DNA from: Zygaena filipendulae
Taxonomy: Eukaryota > Arthropoda > Insecta > Lepidoptera > Zygaenidae
Assembly (NCBI GenBank): GCA_907165275.2
Contig: OU015650.1
Coordinates: 12,430,001-12,494,000 of the forward strand
DNA: 64,000 bases
Reading direction: 5' to 3'
The translations under genes were made by a program, and so were the position numbers. Positions 12,671-26,200 of this stretch are shown here, piece by piece. How positions within the stretch are numbered: the stretch's first letter is position 1; every line of letters begins with the position of its first letter. The notes under the pieces are model-generated. The model was given only the letters and a program-made list of their open reading frames with translations, made no database searches and was not told the origin of the DNA.

Positions 12671-13332
12671 TAATACTTTCGTGCTAGGCAGTAGCGTGTT
12701 TATCTGTTTTATTAATTATATCTATGGAACAACAAAACTAGGAGATGTAGGTACATAGAATACATTGTGGGTGTGGCATGACAACTGTTAACGGTTTTTC
12801 CATTGATTTACTAATAAACGGGTTTTTCACTAAGGATATTAAATCGCTTTACACAAATCGATTTACACCTCTGAAGTTGTTACTCGGTTCTATCGTATTT
12901 TTAGATCTTGATATTGGTAATAGACAGGTACATAACGCTTACTTACATTGAATACGAAATCTATAAATATCTGCCTACTATCTTCGAAAATAAGATGAGG
13001 CAATTTTATTCTGATCTCAAATACCTACATTGTTCAACCTTAATATTGCTTCTGACTCTTTAAACATCGTCGCGTCGCGGCATCCAAATCGGCGCGATTA
13101 CGCACAAAATGGCGAAAAGTATTGCATTTTGCTTTCTTTTTGTTTTAAGGGTCCAATTATAACTGAAGAAAGTATTGGAATAGCTTTGTAGCATTATTTA
13201 TTGCTTATGAGATAGGTACCTATCTGCTCCTTGTTTATTTTTAGTTATTTATTTATTTTTAATTTATTTATTTATTTAACACACACACAATTTTATTTAT
13301 CAACGCCCTTAACCTAGAATTTTATATTGTTA

Positions 13333-13530
13333 GGGAATAAAACATAATCCTCCGCCGCGTCTGTCTGTCGGTCTGTTCGCGATAAACTCAAAAAGTACTA
13401 AACGGATTTTCATGCGGTTTTCACCAATAGTGATTCAAGAGGAAGGTTTATACGTACTTATAGTTTATCCTGGAATTCCCACAGGAACTCCAAAATTACC
13501 GCGGATGAAACCTCGGAGGACAGCCAGTCA
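13333..13530 (-). repeat. GC-headed interspersed repeat, 'CGCGTCTGTC' subfamily
   Basis: Inverted; it carries CCTCCGCCGCGTCTGTCTGT at its AT-rich end and GGAATTCCCACAGGAACTCC in the head. Confidence 0.75.
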
Positions 13531-15195
13531 TACAAATAATTTCAACCACGCCCTCGTCCTTTATTTAGTTTAATATTTCAATGCTGTTAATATTCTTTAA
13601 TCATACATATTTCATTAAGTAGGTACCTACTTACCTACCTACTTATATGATTAATGATTATTCATACAACCTTTATTATAAAATGTAATATTATCAATTT
13701 AACTGTTGTTTAAAATATTGTATTTAAAAACTCAACTCAAATGAGGGTAGGTGCAACTTACTGGAAGATGGGGAAAGTTGGCGGAAGTTGTAATTTTTTT
13801 TTTTATATTATTTTTTATATTTATTTATTCGTTTTTACAAAGCAAGAAATTTACAAGTTCGAAAACTTAATTTTAAGACAGAACAGGCTAATATTAGTTT
13901 AAAGTTATAAACGAAATCACATTAGATAGGTATGTATGTATTGGTTTCATAATTAGGTACTTAGTTGTTTCTATTGATGAATTTACGAATTTCATGTAGG
14001 TACCTACCTACCTACCTATTTCCTTTTAGTGAGTGAACTAAGGACCACACGAGCGATATTTATTCATTATTCTATACAAACTTATTAATTATTATTGTGG
14101 TGCTAAACTCCTACTACCTATACAAATTGCAAATTTTTGTCACATACGATACGAACATGGGGAGATAAAATATTGCATTGGCCGACCCTTCGTCAGTGGA
14201 GGCAAAACTTTTGTACATGCTGTAGGTATAACAGTAGTAGTAGAAATTAATTTAGTTAATTTTTTTTTTGTATAGATACCTACTACCTATATCGGCGACA
14301 TAATCGCATATGCGATAAAGTCCTCTTAATAAAGAGAAAAAAAAACTCCTTTCTTTTAAGTGGGTAGGTAGCTAGGCTCTCGATGATAAGTCCTTTTAAT
14401 CAACTTCCAAAAAAAGAGGAGATTCTCAATTCGACTGCATGTTGTTTTTAAAGATGATATCGACATAGGTACCTACCTACCTATTTAATCAGTTTAAACT
14501 TTACTTTTTGAAAGAATCTGATGTAGAAACCAACCTAAATATAACACAATAATGCTTGTTTTGATTTAAAAAAGATATCCGTGCACTTATAACACTGACT
14601 GCACAATCGATTGGACATACCTACCTACCTACTTACTCCGCTATTGCTTGAACCTTGAACGACTAACGATGAATGAACCATCTTATTCACATGCACTCTT
14701 CGATAATATAGGTAGGTACTGTATACTTGTGATTTGCCGCACTCACAAACCTTCGTTCTTCAATTAAAGTATCTTATCTAGCTTAGTATCTTATCTAGTT
14801 AACGCTTGCAGCGTGCAGCGTGACGTCACCATGAACACCGCGAAAAGTTCCAAAAACTTGATAGCCGAAAACATATTACACTATAGGTAGGTATGTACAT
14901 AGAAAACAAACAAAACATAAACCGTCAAACGTAATGCCTGTAAAGTATTTAACAAACAAATAATGCTTTTGTTTATACCTATTTTAATATCGAACGCACT
15001 CATGTTACACTACTCGGTGCGATTGTGATACGGCTCAAGTCAAGACTAAAGTTGTTTTTAAATGATATCACTAAACTTTGTGTTTCGAGCTATGCGGGTA
15101 AACCTACCTACGCCGTTAACGCGTGCTTACGTCACATATGCATTTTTGTTGTGTTATCGTAGACTGTGTGCTCGTTTTGGTGGATACTGGATAAG

Positions 15196-15400
15196 TTATT
15201 TTGACGCGAGCCGGGAGTACTGAACGATTTTACCGGTCGGTGGTACAGCCGAGCGCACGGGTGCGTCGCGCGAGGGTACGGACTCGTCTGGTCGGAGAGG
15301 TGGAGTCGCGGTCGGACCAGAGTCCGTCAGTATCGCAACTAGAATCCGCGCGCCGCGCCGCCACTCTGCGCAATTTGTACACAAACCATACTATACAACA
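15196..15400. promoter_or_regulatory. CpG-rich patch, probable promoter or noncoding first exon
   Basis: About 180 bp is strikingly GC- and CpG-rich (GAGCGCACGGGTGCGTCGCG, CCGCGCGCCGCGCCGCC) in otherwise AT-rich DNA and belongs to none of the repeat families seen here. Both strands contain TCAGT, the core of an arthropod initiator. The minus strand has a good donor, CCG|GTAAAATC, just past the patch. It could therefore be a 5'UTR exon of the minus-strand gene starting at 6952, or an upstream promoter of the FSIP2-like gene. Open frames run through it on both strands, but none resembles a known protein. Confidence 0.4.
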
Positions 15401-16419
15401 CCGTACACACTTTATTTTATATGCGTTCTCAATGCGATTGTACCTATTTAATAATAAACACATGTTAAATACAAGTTGAAATCGTGTTGCACAGTAAAAG
15501 ACTAAATATTCATTAGTTGGTCCAACTTATCCACAATTCCACATACATTTTAACTGCCATAATTTTTAAAAACAACTTTATCTGAAAAAAATAACAGGTT
15601 TCTAAACTTCGCATCTCTTTCACCGTGCATTTGTTCCGTTCCGGAATAGACGAGAGACTATTAATTATTATGATTACACCTACTAACTTATAGGTATACT
15701 TACTTACTGATTCCTGTCTGCTTGGAAACGATCGTATCATTATGAGTATAAAAGTATTCTAGGTACCTACCTATGTAGTTTGCAAATAACGGGCAGTGCG
15801 GGTTGATATAATAATTATAATATCTGTAGTTTGTACGTACGTAACGTCTGTCACGTCTGTCGGAAGAATTATTATTTTATCTGTGACATAATTTACCATC
15901 TCGATGGTCTAAAGATTTTTTTTTTCCTAGATCGATTTATATTTATTATAGTTAGTCTTTTAAATATGACCAAACGCATTTTACGAATATCATGTAGCAT
16001 TAAATAATTTTAGGTCGTTTTTAGGGTTCCGTACCTCAAAAGGAAACAAAACCATTAAAGGATCACTCCACTATCCTTCTGTCTGTCTGTCGAAACTCTT
16101 TTCCTCAGGAACGCGTAGAGGTATCAAGTTAAAATTAATATCAAATACTCAAGTCTGCAATCCCTTGGAGCTATGAAAAATTCAAACTTCTATAAGTAGG
16201 CAAGTCAACGCAGGCAACATTAAAAAAATCTAAATCTTCCGACTCGGTTACCGTGATGGACGAACAATTTTTATACATATCTACAAAGTACGGAACCCTC
16301 AGTGCGCGAGTGCTACTCGCACTTATTATTTTTTTATTTGACCTACTACAGATGTTAGAGATTATCAACGTATCAGCTATAGGTTATCACTAGATACTAA
16401 AATATTATTAATATGATTT

Positions 16420-16628
16420 TACTAGCTGTTCCCCGCGGTATCACCCGCGTTAATTACGGAGTTGCCGCGAGATTTTTCGAACTATTATGTCCTTTTCTGT
16501 GACTCCTGACGTGTATGCTAAAGTTCTATGATGATTGGTTGAGTAGTCAAGGTGTGAAGGCGTAACAAACAAACAAACAAACAAACAAACAAACTCACGT
16601 TCGCATTTCTTATGTTGGGATTAGTAGT
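16420..16628 (+). repeat. GC-headed interspersed repeat, 'AACAAACAAACTCAC' subfamily
   Basis: The head CTAGCTGTTCCCCGCGGTAT is followed by a body ending in a run of AAAC units and CTCACGTTCGCATTTCTTAT. Subfamily members lie at 20025, 22410, 44462, 50903 and 52735. Confidence 0.7.
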
Positions 16629-16845
16629 AATAACATGCATAAAATAAGCAATACATTGGCACATATTATATTTTAGCTACTTATATGTACATAATAATAT
16701 ATCTGAAACTTTTCCGCTGTAGAATTCATATTGTACATACCTATTTACCTTATTTACATAAAAATGTCTGGCCGTTCACATTAACCAACATGGTCATTTA
16801 AAAACAATTTACCTGCCTACATTTAATTTCAAACACCGAACGACA

Positions 16846-16950
16846 ATGGCCGTCAAAATTTCAGCGTGTCTATTGTTGTCGCAGCGTCCAAGTAACGTCT
16901 TGCGCCGCCGTTCGGTTGGAGCATTTGATTTTTTTCACATTTTTCATTAA
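16846..16950 (+). CDS. Upstream ORF of 34 codons before the FSIP2-like start
   Basis: ATG at 16846 has a strong context (GACAATGGC) and opens a basic peptide starting MAVKISACLLLSQRPS and ending FDFFHIFH before TAA at 16948-16950, only 17 bases upstream of the main ATG at 16968. If transcription starts upstream of 16846, ribosomes would meet this ATG first, so it could damp translation of the main protein. It is only relevant if the transcription start is that far upstream, which I cannot see. Confidence 0.4.
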   Translation: MAVKISACLLLSQRPSNVLRRRSVGAFDFFHIFH

Positions 16951-16967
16951 AATCCAACGACATTAAT

Positions 16968-17210
16968 ATGTCGTCAACAAAAGTGTCCGATTTGTGTATA
17001 GACGATCTAGATGATATCGACATCACATTGATGATGCTCAGGAAACCGACCGAGCTGAAAAAAGTTATAGACTCCGTACCCAAGCCGGTTAGAGCTGTTC
17101 CCAAAAATGGATTGCCAATGTGGTACAAACTTGGACTGGAGAGCAAGTTGCCTGTGCCAAAAATGCCGCAGGGGCGAATTGTATTCTCGCGCGGGAAAAT
17201 TGGCGAGGAT
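16968..17210 (+). CDS. FSIP2-like exon 1 (residues 1-81)
   Basis: It starts MSSTKVSDLCIDDLDDIDIT, an acidic leader, and reaches PQGRIVFSRGKIGED before donor GAT|GTAAGT. Phase 0. The ATG context (TTAATATGTCG) is fair. A 144-codon frame on the other strand is only its shadow. Confidence 0.85.
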
Positions 17211-20200
17211 GTAAGTACACAGTAACTTCTTTTTTGGTATTTTTTTTTTATTTGTGGGTGCTGGTATACTGTAGCTACATATTTCAAAACACTGTGATTT
17301 TACTCACGAATTATTAATGACTAGCTGTGCCCCGCGGTTTCACCCGCATCAAAGGTTTTTATACAACAACTTTTTTTCCCGATATCCGATTTCAATGAAA
17401 CAAAGCCTATATGTAGCTCCATAATATACCTGTGAAAATCGCATGACAATCGGTTCAGTAGATGCGGAGATTATCGCGAACAGACAGACAGACAGAAAAG
17501 AATTTTAAAACTTTTTTTGGGCTTGGTTACTCTTCTTTTATCAACCCTCAATTTTAGGTAAAAATATTCAATGTACAGAATCGCGGATTCTACTCTTTTA
17601 TTGTAGTATATTTTTTTTTTAGTATAGTCTCCAATGCAAACACGAAGTGAATTTTACAAATGTTGATAAAAAACTTAATTATCATATTTAACCAACTTGA
17701 TACCGACTTCATAGTTCCAGAGATTACTTCATACAAATAAGTGCACAAACTTAACAAATTTTACTTCTTCGCTAGCTGTGCCCGTGGTTTTTCCCGCGTT
17801 AATTTCAGAGATCTCGCGGTAATTTCGGGATAAAAAGTAGTCTAAATTACTCCTTATAACATCAGCCATCTGCCAGTGAAAGTCTCGTTAAAATCGGTCC
17901 AGCCGCTTCAGAGACTATAGCCGGAACAAACAGACAGACAGACAGACAAAGAAAAATTATTTGGGGTCTCTAAACTTTCTTTAAGATTTGTGACTGCCTT
18001 TTTCTGATTAAGATGTATTATTAAAAAAGGTGGTGTAGAAAATATCTATTAAAACTACATAGTTTTATTGACACTGATGATCGATCGATTTTTGCCTAGA
18101 CAAGATGCCTATTATTAAATGTATAAGTAGTATCACAAAATAGGGTGCTGCGAAGTACGACGCTGCGAAGGTGGTGTACCATTACGTTTTGCGTTATGGC
18201 TTCCGATGAACGTCAATTAAAATCTGTTTTTAAATGAGCGATTGAATTTCTTAAGTTTCACAAAGTGTCTACCTTGCCTACCTCAACTGTGATATTAATT
18301 ATAGTTTCAGTGCTTGACGTACTGACATTACTAGCTGTTACCCGCGGTTTCACCTGCGTTAATTTTGGAGATACTACGGGTATTCCGTGATGAAAGTACT
18401 AGGTACCCTAAATTTTTTTCTGTACCTACTCTGCCTTGAGAACGTGTATGGTATGCAAAATTTTATGTAGTTCCACTGAGTTAATTTCGAAGTTCCCGCG
18501 GGAATTTAGGGTTAAAAAGCACCCTATGTCCCTATGTCCCGTTTCGTTACTGCAAGAACCTTTGTATAACAGAAAAGTAATTAACAGTGGATAGATTTTT
18601 CATCGCTTATTACGCTCATGTGAATGGAGCGAAATGGCCAAGCCACATATTCTGTGTAGAGTTTGAGAAGTTAGGCCTTTAGAGTTAGGGTGTGTAGAGT
18701 TATAAGCTTGGCTCTACATGAGATCTGATAACTTTTTGTCAGTGCCCGTCATATGGACTCGGCGTCATTTTACATGAAAACGTTTTTGGTGGGATAAATT
18801 ATTCTCAATACATTTTCTTGGCAATACAAAAATATGTACCAAAGTAACCAATAAATTAATTTTCGGACCAATGGTTTAGAAAGGCATATAGGACAAATAT
18901 ACATTCATACATTTTTATTGATAAAGATTAATTATAAAGAAGATATAAGAAGATAGATATAGTCAGGATAGTCAGTCATGCGATAGGTACCTAGTCTTTT
19001 ATATAAATTAAATTTTGATTTGTAAAACTTTAAAATAAAATTCAATTACCTCAGTAATCCATTTGCAAACTCGCAATAATGAGATGTAAACCAAATTCAT
19101 TTCACTTATCGAACGAGGATGACATTTCACAAGCATCGAATATCGGCCGGCGTATACATAAAATTTATTTTTCATACGATTACAGTTCTCTCGAAAACGA
19201 GTACCTGCAATTTATTATTTAACTAATCTATTTGTATGCTTGTAGGTTTTTCTGTCTTGGTCCACTTCCCTGAAGGTTTATTTCTCAGAACATCCATGTT
19301 GATTTCCTTGAAACTAAAAGTTAGAACTGAGTACACATTGACCACACCACATGAACCTATTCATATTCTGTTCGACTTAGGTATATACATACATATATTA
19401 TGCTACTTGTTTGCAATTAAATGTAACCTAGATGTGTTGATAATATATTACATATCTATAATAACCGCATAATTATGTATTAAAAATAGTAATAATGAAA
19501 CCGCAAGACATACGAGTAATATGGAGATGAATATTTAGTTTCATAAACAGCAGAATGCGACAATACTTCGATGGCAACAAGCAACTAAATCCTATAACCA
19601 ATTATGTTTGAGGGGATTCAATTTTATGGAAACAATCATTGGTCATCTCTCTACTCTGGGAAGTGGGAAAACCTAAAGCTCTTAATTCAAAAGATCTCGC
19701 CATGGAATAGATAAGAATTTATTGTTGTTTTAACCGAGATTTGTTTTATTAGGGACGTTAGAAGAGAGGTGAATTGTGGACCGCAAGTGTTAATAAAACG
19801 AACCTCGAACACGGAGCTTTCGTCCTTCGTTGTCACCTTCAACGCGTACCTACTGTGATGGAGTGCGTCCATTACCAGACCTACTTGTTTACTTATTTAT
19901 TTAGACTTGGTTGCTTACTAAAAATTTCTTCCTTTCAAAATCTTCAAAGGCTACAACAAAGTACCAATATTATATTTTTTAACATTTATATCTGTACTAG
20001 TCTACTATCTGTAAATGTATCCACTGTCCTTTTCTGTACCCTTGACAACGTGTACGCAAAATTTCACGATAATTGGTCGAGTATATAGATGGGGAATCAA
20101 CCCGGAGCTTGGGATTAAACCGTCACCGTGTTGATTACCATCTATAGTTGAGTAGTAGCTTGAAAGCGAAACAAACAAACAAACTAATAAACAAACTCAC

Positions 20201-23200
20201 ATTCGCATTTATAAATGTAAAGGATTGTTATGATATTTTTATTTTGAGAAAATTGATTCTTTGTCCAGTTATAAAATATAATAATATTCACAAAAATCTT
20301 AAAACTAATAAAACTTTCTGAAAAAATTAATGTAGGTACCCTTGACTGACGGAATCAAATAATATTATGAATCGAATTAGTTTTTAATTATTGTTTCAAA
20401 TAATTTGACGTTTCTTAAATTAATTTTGGTAAGCTGAAGTGGTATTGAATTAAAATTCTACTGTTATTTTAATTACGTGTACCTACGTTGTTTTAGGTCC
20501 GTCGGGTGGGATTGGGGGCGACGGGGCCACGACCGAACTTCGACTTGTCGGACCCCTACTGCAACAATGTGTCCTACGATTATGTGCCGATGCACGACCC
20601 CCACCTGGCCCATCACTTCGCACAAAAGCCGGCGAGGAGCAGAATGAAACACCTCGGCTTCTGCACAAAAGACGGCCGGGCGGTCTGCTCTCTCAAGGAG
20701 TTCAATCAATATAGAAAATATTTGTACAATCAGTTTATGGATCGAATTCATATGGAAATGAAGAATTTGGTGAGTAAACTAAATTTTAGATACCTATTCC
20801 CTCTTTAACACCTTCAGGGTTCGAACAGTGACAGAATTATTTCTTTTTACTCACATATTTTACTTGCGCCGTAGCAGGAATTTGTACCCATTCTAAATTT
20901 TGTTTCTTTACTTAAACAGCTGAAATTTAGCGACCTTCCTCGGATAATGTGAAACGTGCTCTTTGTCGATGCGAATGTTTTCAAATTCTGTACTATTTTG
21001 ATTTAACGGTTTTGCTCAGCCTTTTCTTTACGATTAAGTATACATAAATAATGTAACACTTCACTATCACTATCGTATTATTATACAAGGGACTAATCTT
21101 TCACAAAAGCTTTTAACTAAATGATAAAGTATACCTACTTATTTTGGTATAAGACCACTTCATGTCCTATCTACTTGTAATTTTGTATTATATCTCCCAT
21201 CCACTTTCGTATCGACAAAACTTTATCGAATGGTTCATCAGCGATAAAACACTGAATTTATGAAATGTAGATGCATTTTTATCACCGTGCTGAAACCTCG
21301 GCGGTCACTGTTCACAGCTTGTTTCAGCTAATGGTCTGTCTATGCAGGTACTGGGTGGAACTCTATAATGCTTATAAAGCATAGTACTTTTATTATTTTA
21401 TCATTTTCTGTCTGTAATCTGCTTAACTGGTCCTAGGATAACAGAGATAAATTCGTATTTGGACATAGATAAGCAATAGTGTTAACCCACACTGGAGAAA
21501 TTTTGAGTAAATTAAAGTTTTAAAATTATAGCGCTATTTTGTTTCAAAATTTTTATGTCCAATATTTAGTTACATATTTAAACAATGTAATAAGGTAAAC
21601 ACATAATTAAAAAACGTCCTCTAACTCTCAATAAATCGTTTTGAATCAATAACTTCGTTTTGTGGGTTAACATGTTATTGCCAATCTGCGTCCATTTTAT
21701 GAATATATTAATGTAGACTTGCCTACTGGTTTTATTTTTGTAGTAAACTTTTAATATTTACTCGTTTTTATTTATATGTATGTAACATATTACGGCTAGA
21801 ATCTAGCAACAAACGTCATCTAGCCGCTAGATGACGTCTGTTTCAAGGACAAAAAAACTGTCTAACAATTATTATTACTACAGCTATCTATTAATTTTGG
21901 TAGTCTGCTGTACAACACAATAAAACCTAATACCACAGCTAAAACTATAATATTTTTTTTATATGAATTGAAGTAATGCCAAGTACTGCCAATCTTAATA
22001 TATATAAATCACGTGTCACGTTGTTTGTCCGCGATGGACTTCGAAACTACTGAACGGATTTTGATAAAATTTTGTAACCATTTATAATATGGTCTTAACT
22101 TAAAAGATAGGATAGTTTTTATCCCGGAGTTCCTGCGGGGAACAACTAATCACCGTAAACTACTGTCGGGGTACAAAGAAGGACATAGAGTACTTTTTTC
22201 CCGGAATTCCCGCGGGAACTCCGAAATTACCGCGGATGAAATCGCGGGGGACAGCTAGTGATAATATATATTCGACGATATTCGATTATATTGTATCGTT
22301 ACAATAATACACCGGTTCATGATCATGATAACAGTTCCGTCGCGTCGTCTAATAATATCACTTGAGATTTGTCGTTAATTTCATTTGTCTATGCTCTTTA
22401 TTCATTCACTAGCTGACTAAAGTACCCTAATATGTCCTTCTCTGTACTCCTGACAACATGTGTACAAAATTTCATCATGATCAATTGAGCCGTTAAGGCA
22501 TGAAAGCGTAACAAACAAACTAACAAACTCACTTTCGCATTTATAATACGTTAAGGAACGTCTAATCTCTCGCTTGCTCGCGATCACAAACCGGATTGAG
22601 CACCATTCATCATTTGTTAAATATTCATTGAAACGATATCATCTTATCGAAGGAATAGATCTCTATGACCTCGTGACTGCAAGTCGATAAAATAAGAATC
22701 TAGTTTTGATTTTAAAAATATATTGGTTATTCAATTTCCATATTACATTTAATTACCACTTCTGCAGGACCTTTTAGAAAAGAAAAGGTAAGTATTTAGA
22801 ATTTTTGAGCTCGTAATTAATCCTACTAATATTATAAATGTGAAAGTGTGGATGTTTGGATGTTTGTTACTCAATCACGCAAAAACGGCTGAACTTATTT
22901 GGATGAAATTTGGCATGCACGTTGTCAGGGGTACATAGAACGACATAGGGTACTTTTTATCCCGGAATTCCTACGGGAACTCCGAAATTATTGCGGGTGA
23001 AACCGCGCACACCGGCACAGCTAGTTTATATACATATATTGTATACCCAGTCCAAAATGTTGCACTGTTAAAATACGTGCGATTTTCATCAGGACGAGCG
23101 TGCCCGTGACGATTTGACTCTTAAACGCGTAGAAGTGGACGTTGCGCGTCGATTGCAAGTCTTCATTAGGGCAGAGAAGGCCAGGGAGGCTCTGGAGAGA

Positions 23201-26200
23201 GCAGCGAAGGAGCACGCCGATGAATGGGCTGAGAAAAGAAGGCAGTAAGTGATGGTGACGGATACATATAGAGCCAATTGTATCTGCGAAGTTCAGTCAA
23301 ATCTCGAACACTCGTTTGATCCGTGTCATTTCTCTGAGGGACGTTAACGTACCTTTGTTAGCCTAATATTATCAAAAGTGATAAAACAAATATAAGTAAA
23401 TTTGGCCAACACGTCACACATTATCACTGGTAGACTTATTTCAAGTTGCCATGTAATAGGTAAAGAAGAAGAGTAAATCGTGAGCTTCACCTAAGTAAAA
23501 TATCCATAAAGGTTTCATTCATTGCTTATTACCAGCCTCGTCGAGCAGCTCCAAGGCAGCAAAGGTTCATAAACACGAATTATTTCATCGGTTCTTCTGC
23601 TTACCCTGTAAACGAGTTTCATTTCACAAAAGAGCGTATCGAATAATGATCCGTTTTTATTGCAATAAATTGAATTTAAGGCAATCTTTTGAATGGATCT
23701 CGTTGTTAAATTCTGTTGCGCAACCATGTTATTTCAACAAACGTGAAAAATATGTCGTGCACTCGTTTCCATCATAACCACGTCTTAATAATTTTATAAG
23801 CATTAAGTTGAGACAAAATTCAGTAACTAAATGTTAAGGTAATTACTGTTTATTCAATGTATTGATAGGTATACTTAGGTATTAGATACCTACCTGCTCA
23901 TATTGTTTAATAGAAAGTCACAGTAAAACAGTTAATTTTCGGCAATAAATATCACCGAAGTAATACCTATGCCTAACACAAATTCTTCTAAGAAATAACT
24001 GATGTATTATAATATCAAATAACAGTGACATGGCAACGGGCTAATACAATTTTTTGGACACGTCTGATACCAAACGGTTCGCTAGAAATCAAATAAACGA
24101 ATTCATTGTCACATTGCGAATTCAATTCTACCATGTTGTTTGTCAAAACTGATTATGACTTATACCGATATCGATAGGCGATGAATGGTTCATATATTTG
24201 CTACAATGGAGTTCGTGTGTAGAAACTTTATTGCCCTTAATGTTCTTGGATAGAATCACAAGTGTGGACACACCTTGTTTGTAATCCATGACTGTATTCT
24301 GTATTCTTAGTTAGTTCTCGTTTGCAAACTCCTTGAACAGGAGGTAGGTACTGTGTCCGCGCGTTCTTGGGAGGGAATTGGTATCTAGCGAGTTGCCAGT
24401 CAAAATTTGCATAACCCATTTAGTTTGTGATTCGTCAAAGTTGACTCGAAATGTGCTGAATTTTAAACTGTGTTAATTATAAGAAGTTCGACGTTGGCCT
24501 AATTTTCGATTTCATTTCCATTTCATTTATTGATAATAGTACATTGTTATCCTAGGGGTGAAAGTCTTTCTCCCGAGGGTAACACTGTGCTTTTCATTAC
24601 GAATGCAAGGAAAGTCAAAATAAAAATAGGAATTAGCTAAAGAAAAAATGAGTGAAGATCGGATAGTCGCTTGACACTTTCCCACCTATTTCTTTTTCTT
24701 TGGCCGGCTAGCTATTCAGCCAGTATTTTTTATTTACATTGTGGCGACCTAAAAAAAATATTTTCTTTAATTATTAAGTATTAATTAAAGAAAATAAAAA
24801 AATATAAATAGGAATTAGCTTAAGAAAAAGTGAGTGAATTTTATTTTAATTAATACCTACTTAAACTTTACGTTATTTCAATTTTACATCGCGCTGGCTG
24901 TATAGAAAGTTGAAACATGGTTCAATAGAAATGTGAAAATAGACCTAGTTTTTTTTTAATAATTTGACAGTTGTCAGTTGAAAGCGATTCTCCCTAGGGC
25001 TGAAAAGGGTTACTTTCAAGTTTCAACCCGCTTCTCAGGCAACTTCAGACCTGCTTTCCGAGTATGAGTAATGAAAAGAATATTTTTGAATGTCATCTGT
25101 ATTAGGCATATTGTTGTTTTATCTACTTGTCTAGCTATAAAGCTATGTAAGTAATTTTTGAGTACCACATATTTCTAAAAATACGCCAAACGTCATTCTT
25201 TCTTTGATGAATGTACTGTAATGTACCCAAGGTCTGATGACCGATCCAAGTTACAAATCCTTTTGAATTTGAACCTAACTTTTAGCAATATTCTTACACA
25301 GTGCTTTTTTTAATCCTATTAATATTATGAACTGACTGATTTGGCACAAATTTTAATTTTTTAATGTTGTTAATCACTAATGAAAATTTTTGGAAGCTCG
25401 CAACCTCTTATCAAGTGAGCGGACAAGTGCAATGCGCAGCGCCACCTGGTCATATACTTAGCAGAGCTTGTACTATGAGTACTAACCAGACAACCAGACT
25501 ATACAAGTACCTAGAGACTCAGTCTAAACAAATATATATTAACTAGCTGCACCCCGCGGTTTCACCCCCGTGAGTTTCGGAATTCCCGCTGGAACTATTT
25601 CTTTCTAAAATAAAAGTAGCCTAAGTTACTCCTTATAACATCAGCTACCTGCCAGTGAAAGTCCTGTTAAAATCGGTCCAGCCGTTTCAGAGATTAGCCG
25701 GAACAAACAGACAGACAGACAGACAGACAGAGGAAGATTTTTAGAATTGATTTCTAGTGAGTAACGTTTATAGTTTCATATTATACATTTAGAGAAAGCT
25801 ATTAATTTGGAATTACAAACAGACACTTTAATTTTATTTACGTATATGTATATGCATAGATAGATATAAAATGTTAAAGCAATTACTTTTGGATTTCGAT
25901 TTGAGGTCGAGTTCTCAAGGAAACAGTCTTTTGTTTGTTCGTTATACCTATACAACTCTTGAAAATTATTTTGAAAACTTTTCCCTATGTAAGGTAGGTA
26001 AGTAACTAAAGACCTTTTAATAATTATTATCAAAGCTTATTTTGAAAGATGACGGCGAAATTGAGTTCAGCGTGCGAACCACGAACATGTTTTTTAATTA
26101 AAAGAACGTTGCTGAGTGGCAAGACGACGATACGTAGGTATATAAAACCACACTGAAAATCTCAGCACTTTGCAACTACTCTCAATTGCTTGCTGTTTTC

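Larger units (their letters stand above)
6953..16845. other. Long gene-free stretch with repeats and a CpG-rich patch
   Basis: No protein-coding exon is supported here apart from the CpG-rich patch described separately. It holds repeats of several families and many short runs of AGGTACCTACC. A segment at 10260-10430 starting near ACATAACTTTATTTGGCATC looks like a retroposon tail, but I have no second copy to define its limits. Confidence 0.5.

Noticed and set aside
13975..14640. Clusters of AGGTACCTACC as regulatory motifs
   Set aside because: The motif is scattered throughout the window as a low-complexity feature, with no relation to gene starts.
16853..17287. 144-codon open frame on the minus strand over FSIP2-like exon 1
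   Set aside because: It is the antisense shadow of a well-supported exon with clear splice sites, and its residues look random.
19774..20088. 104-codon open frame on the plus strand
   Set aside because: Its last part lies inside a known dispersed repeat body, and the rest has no coding character.
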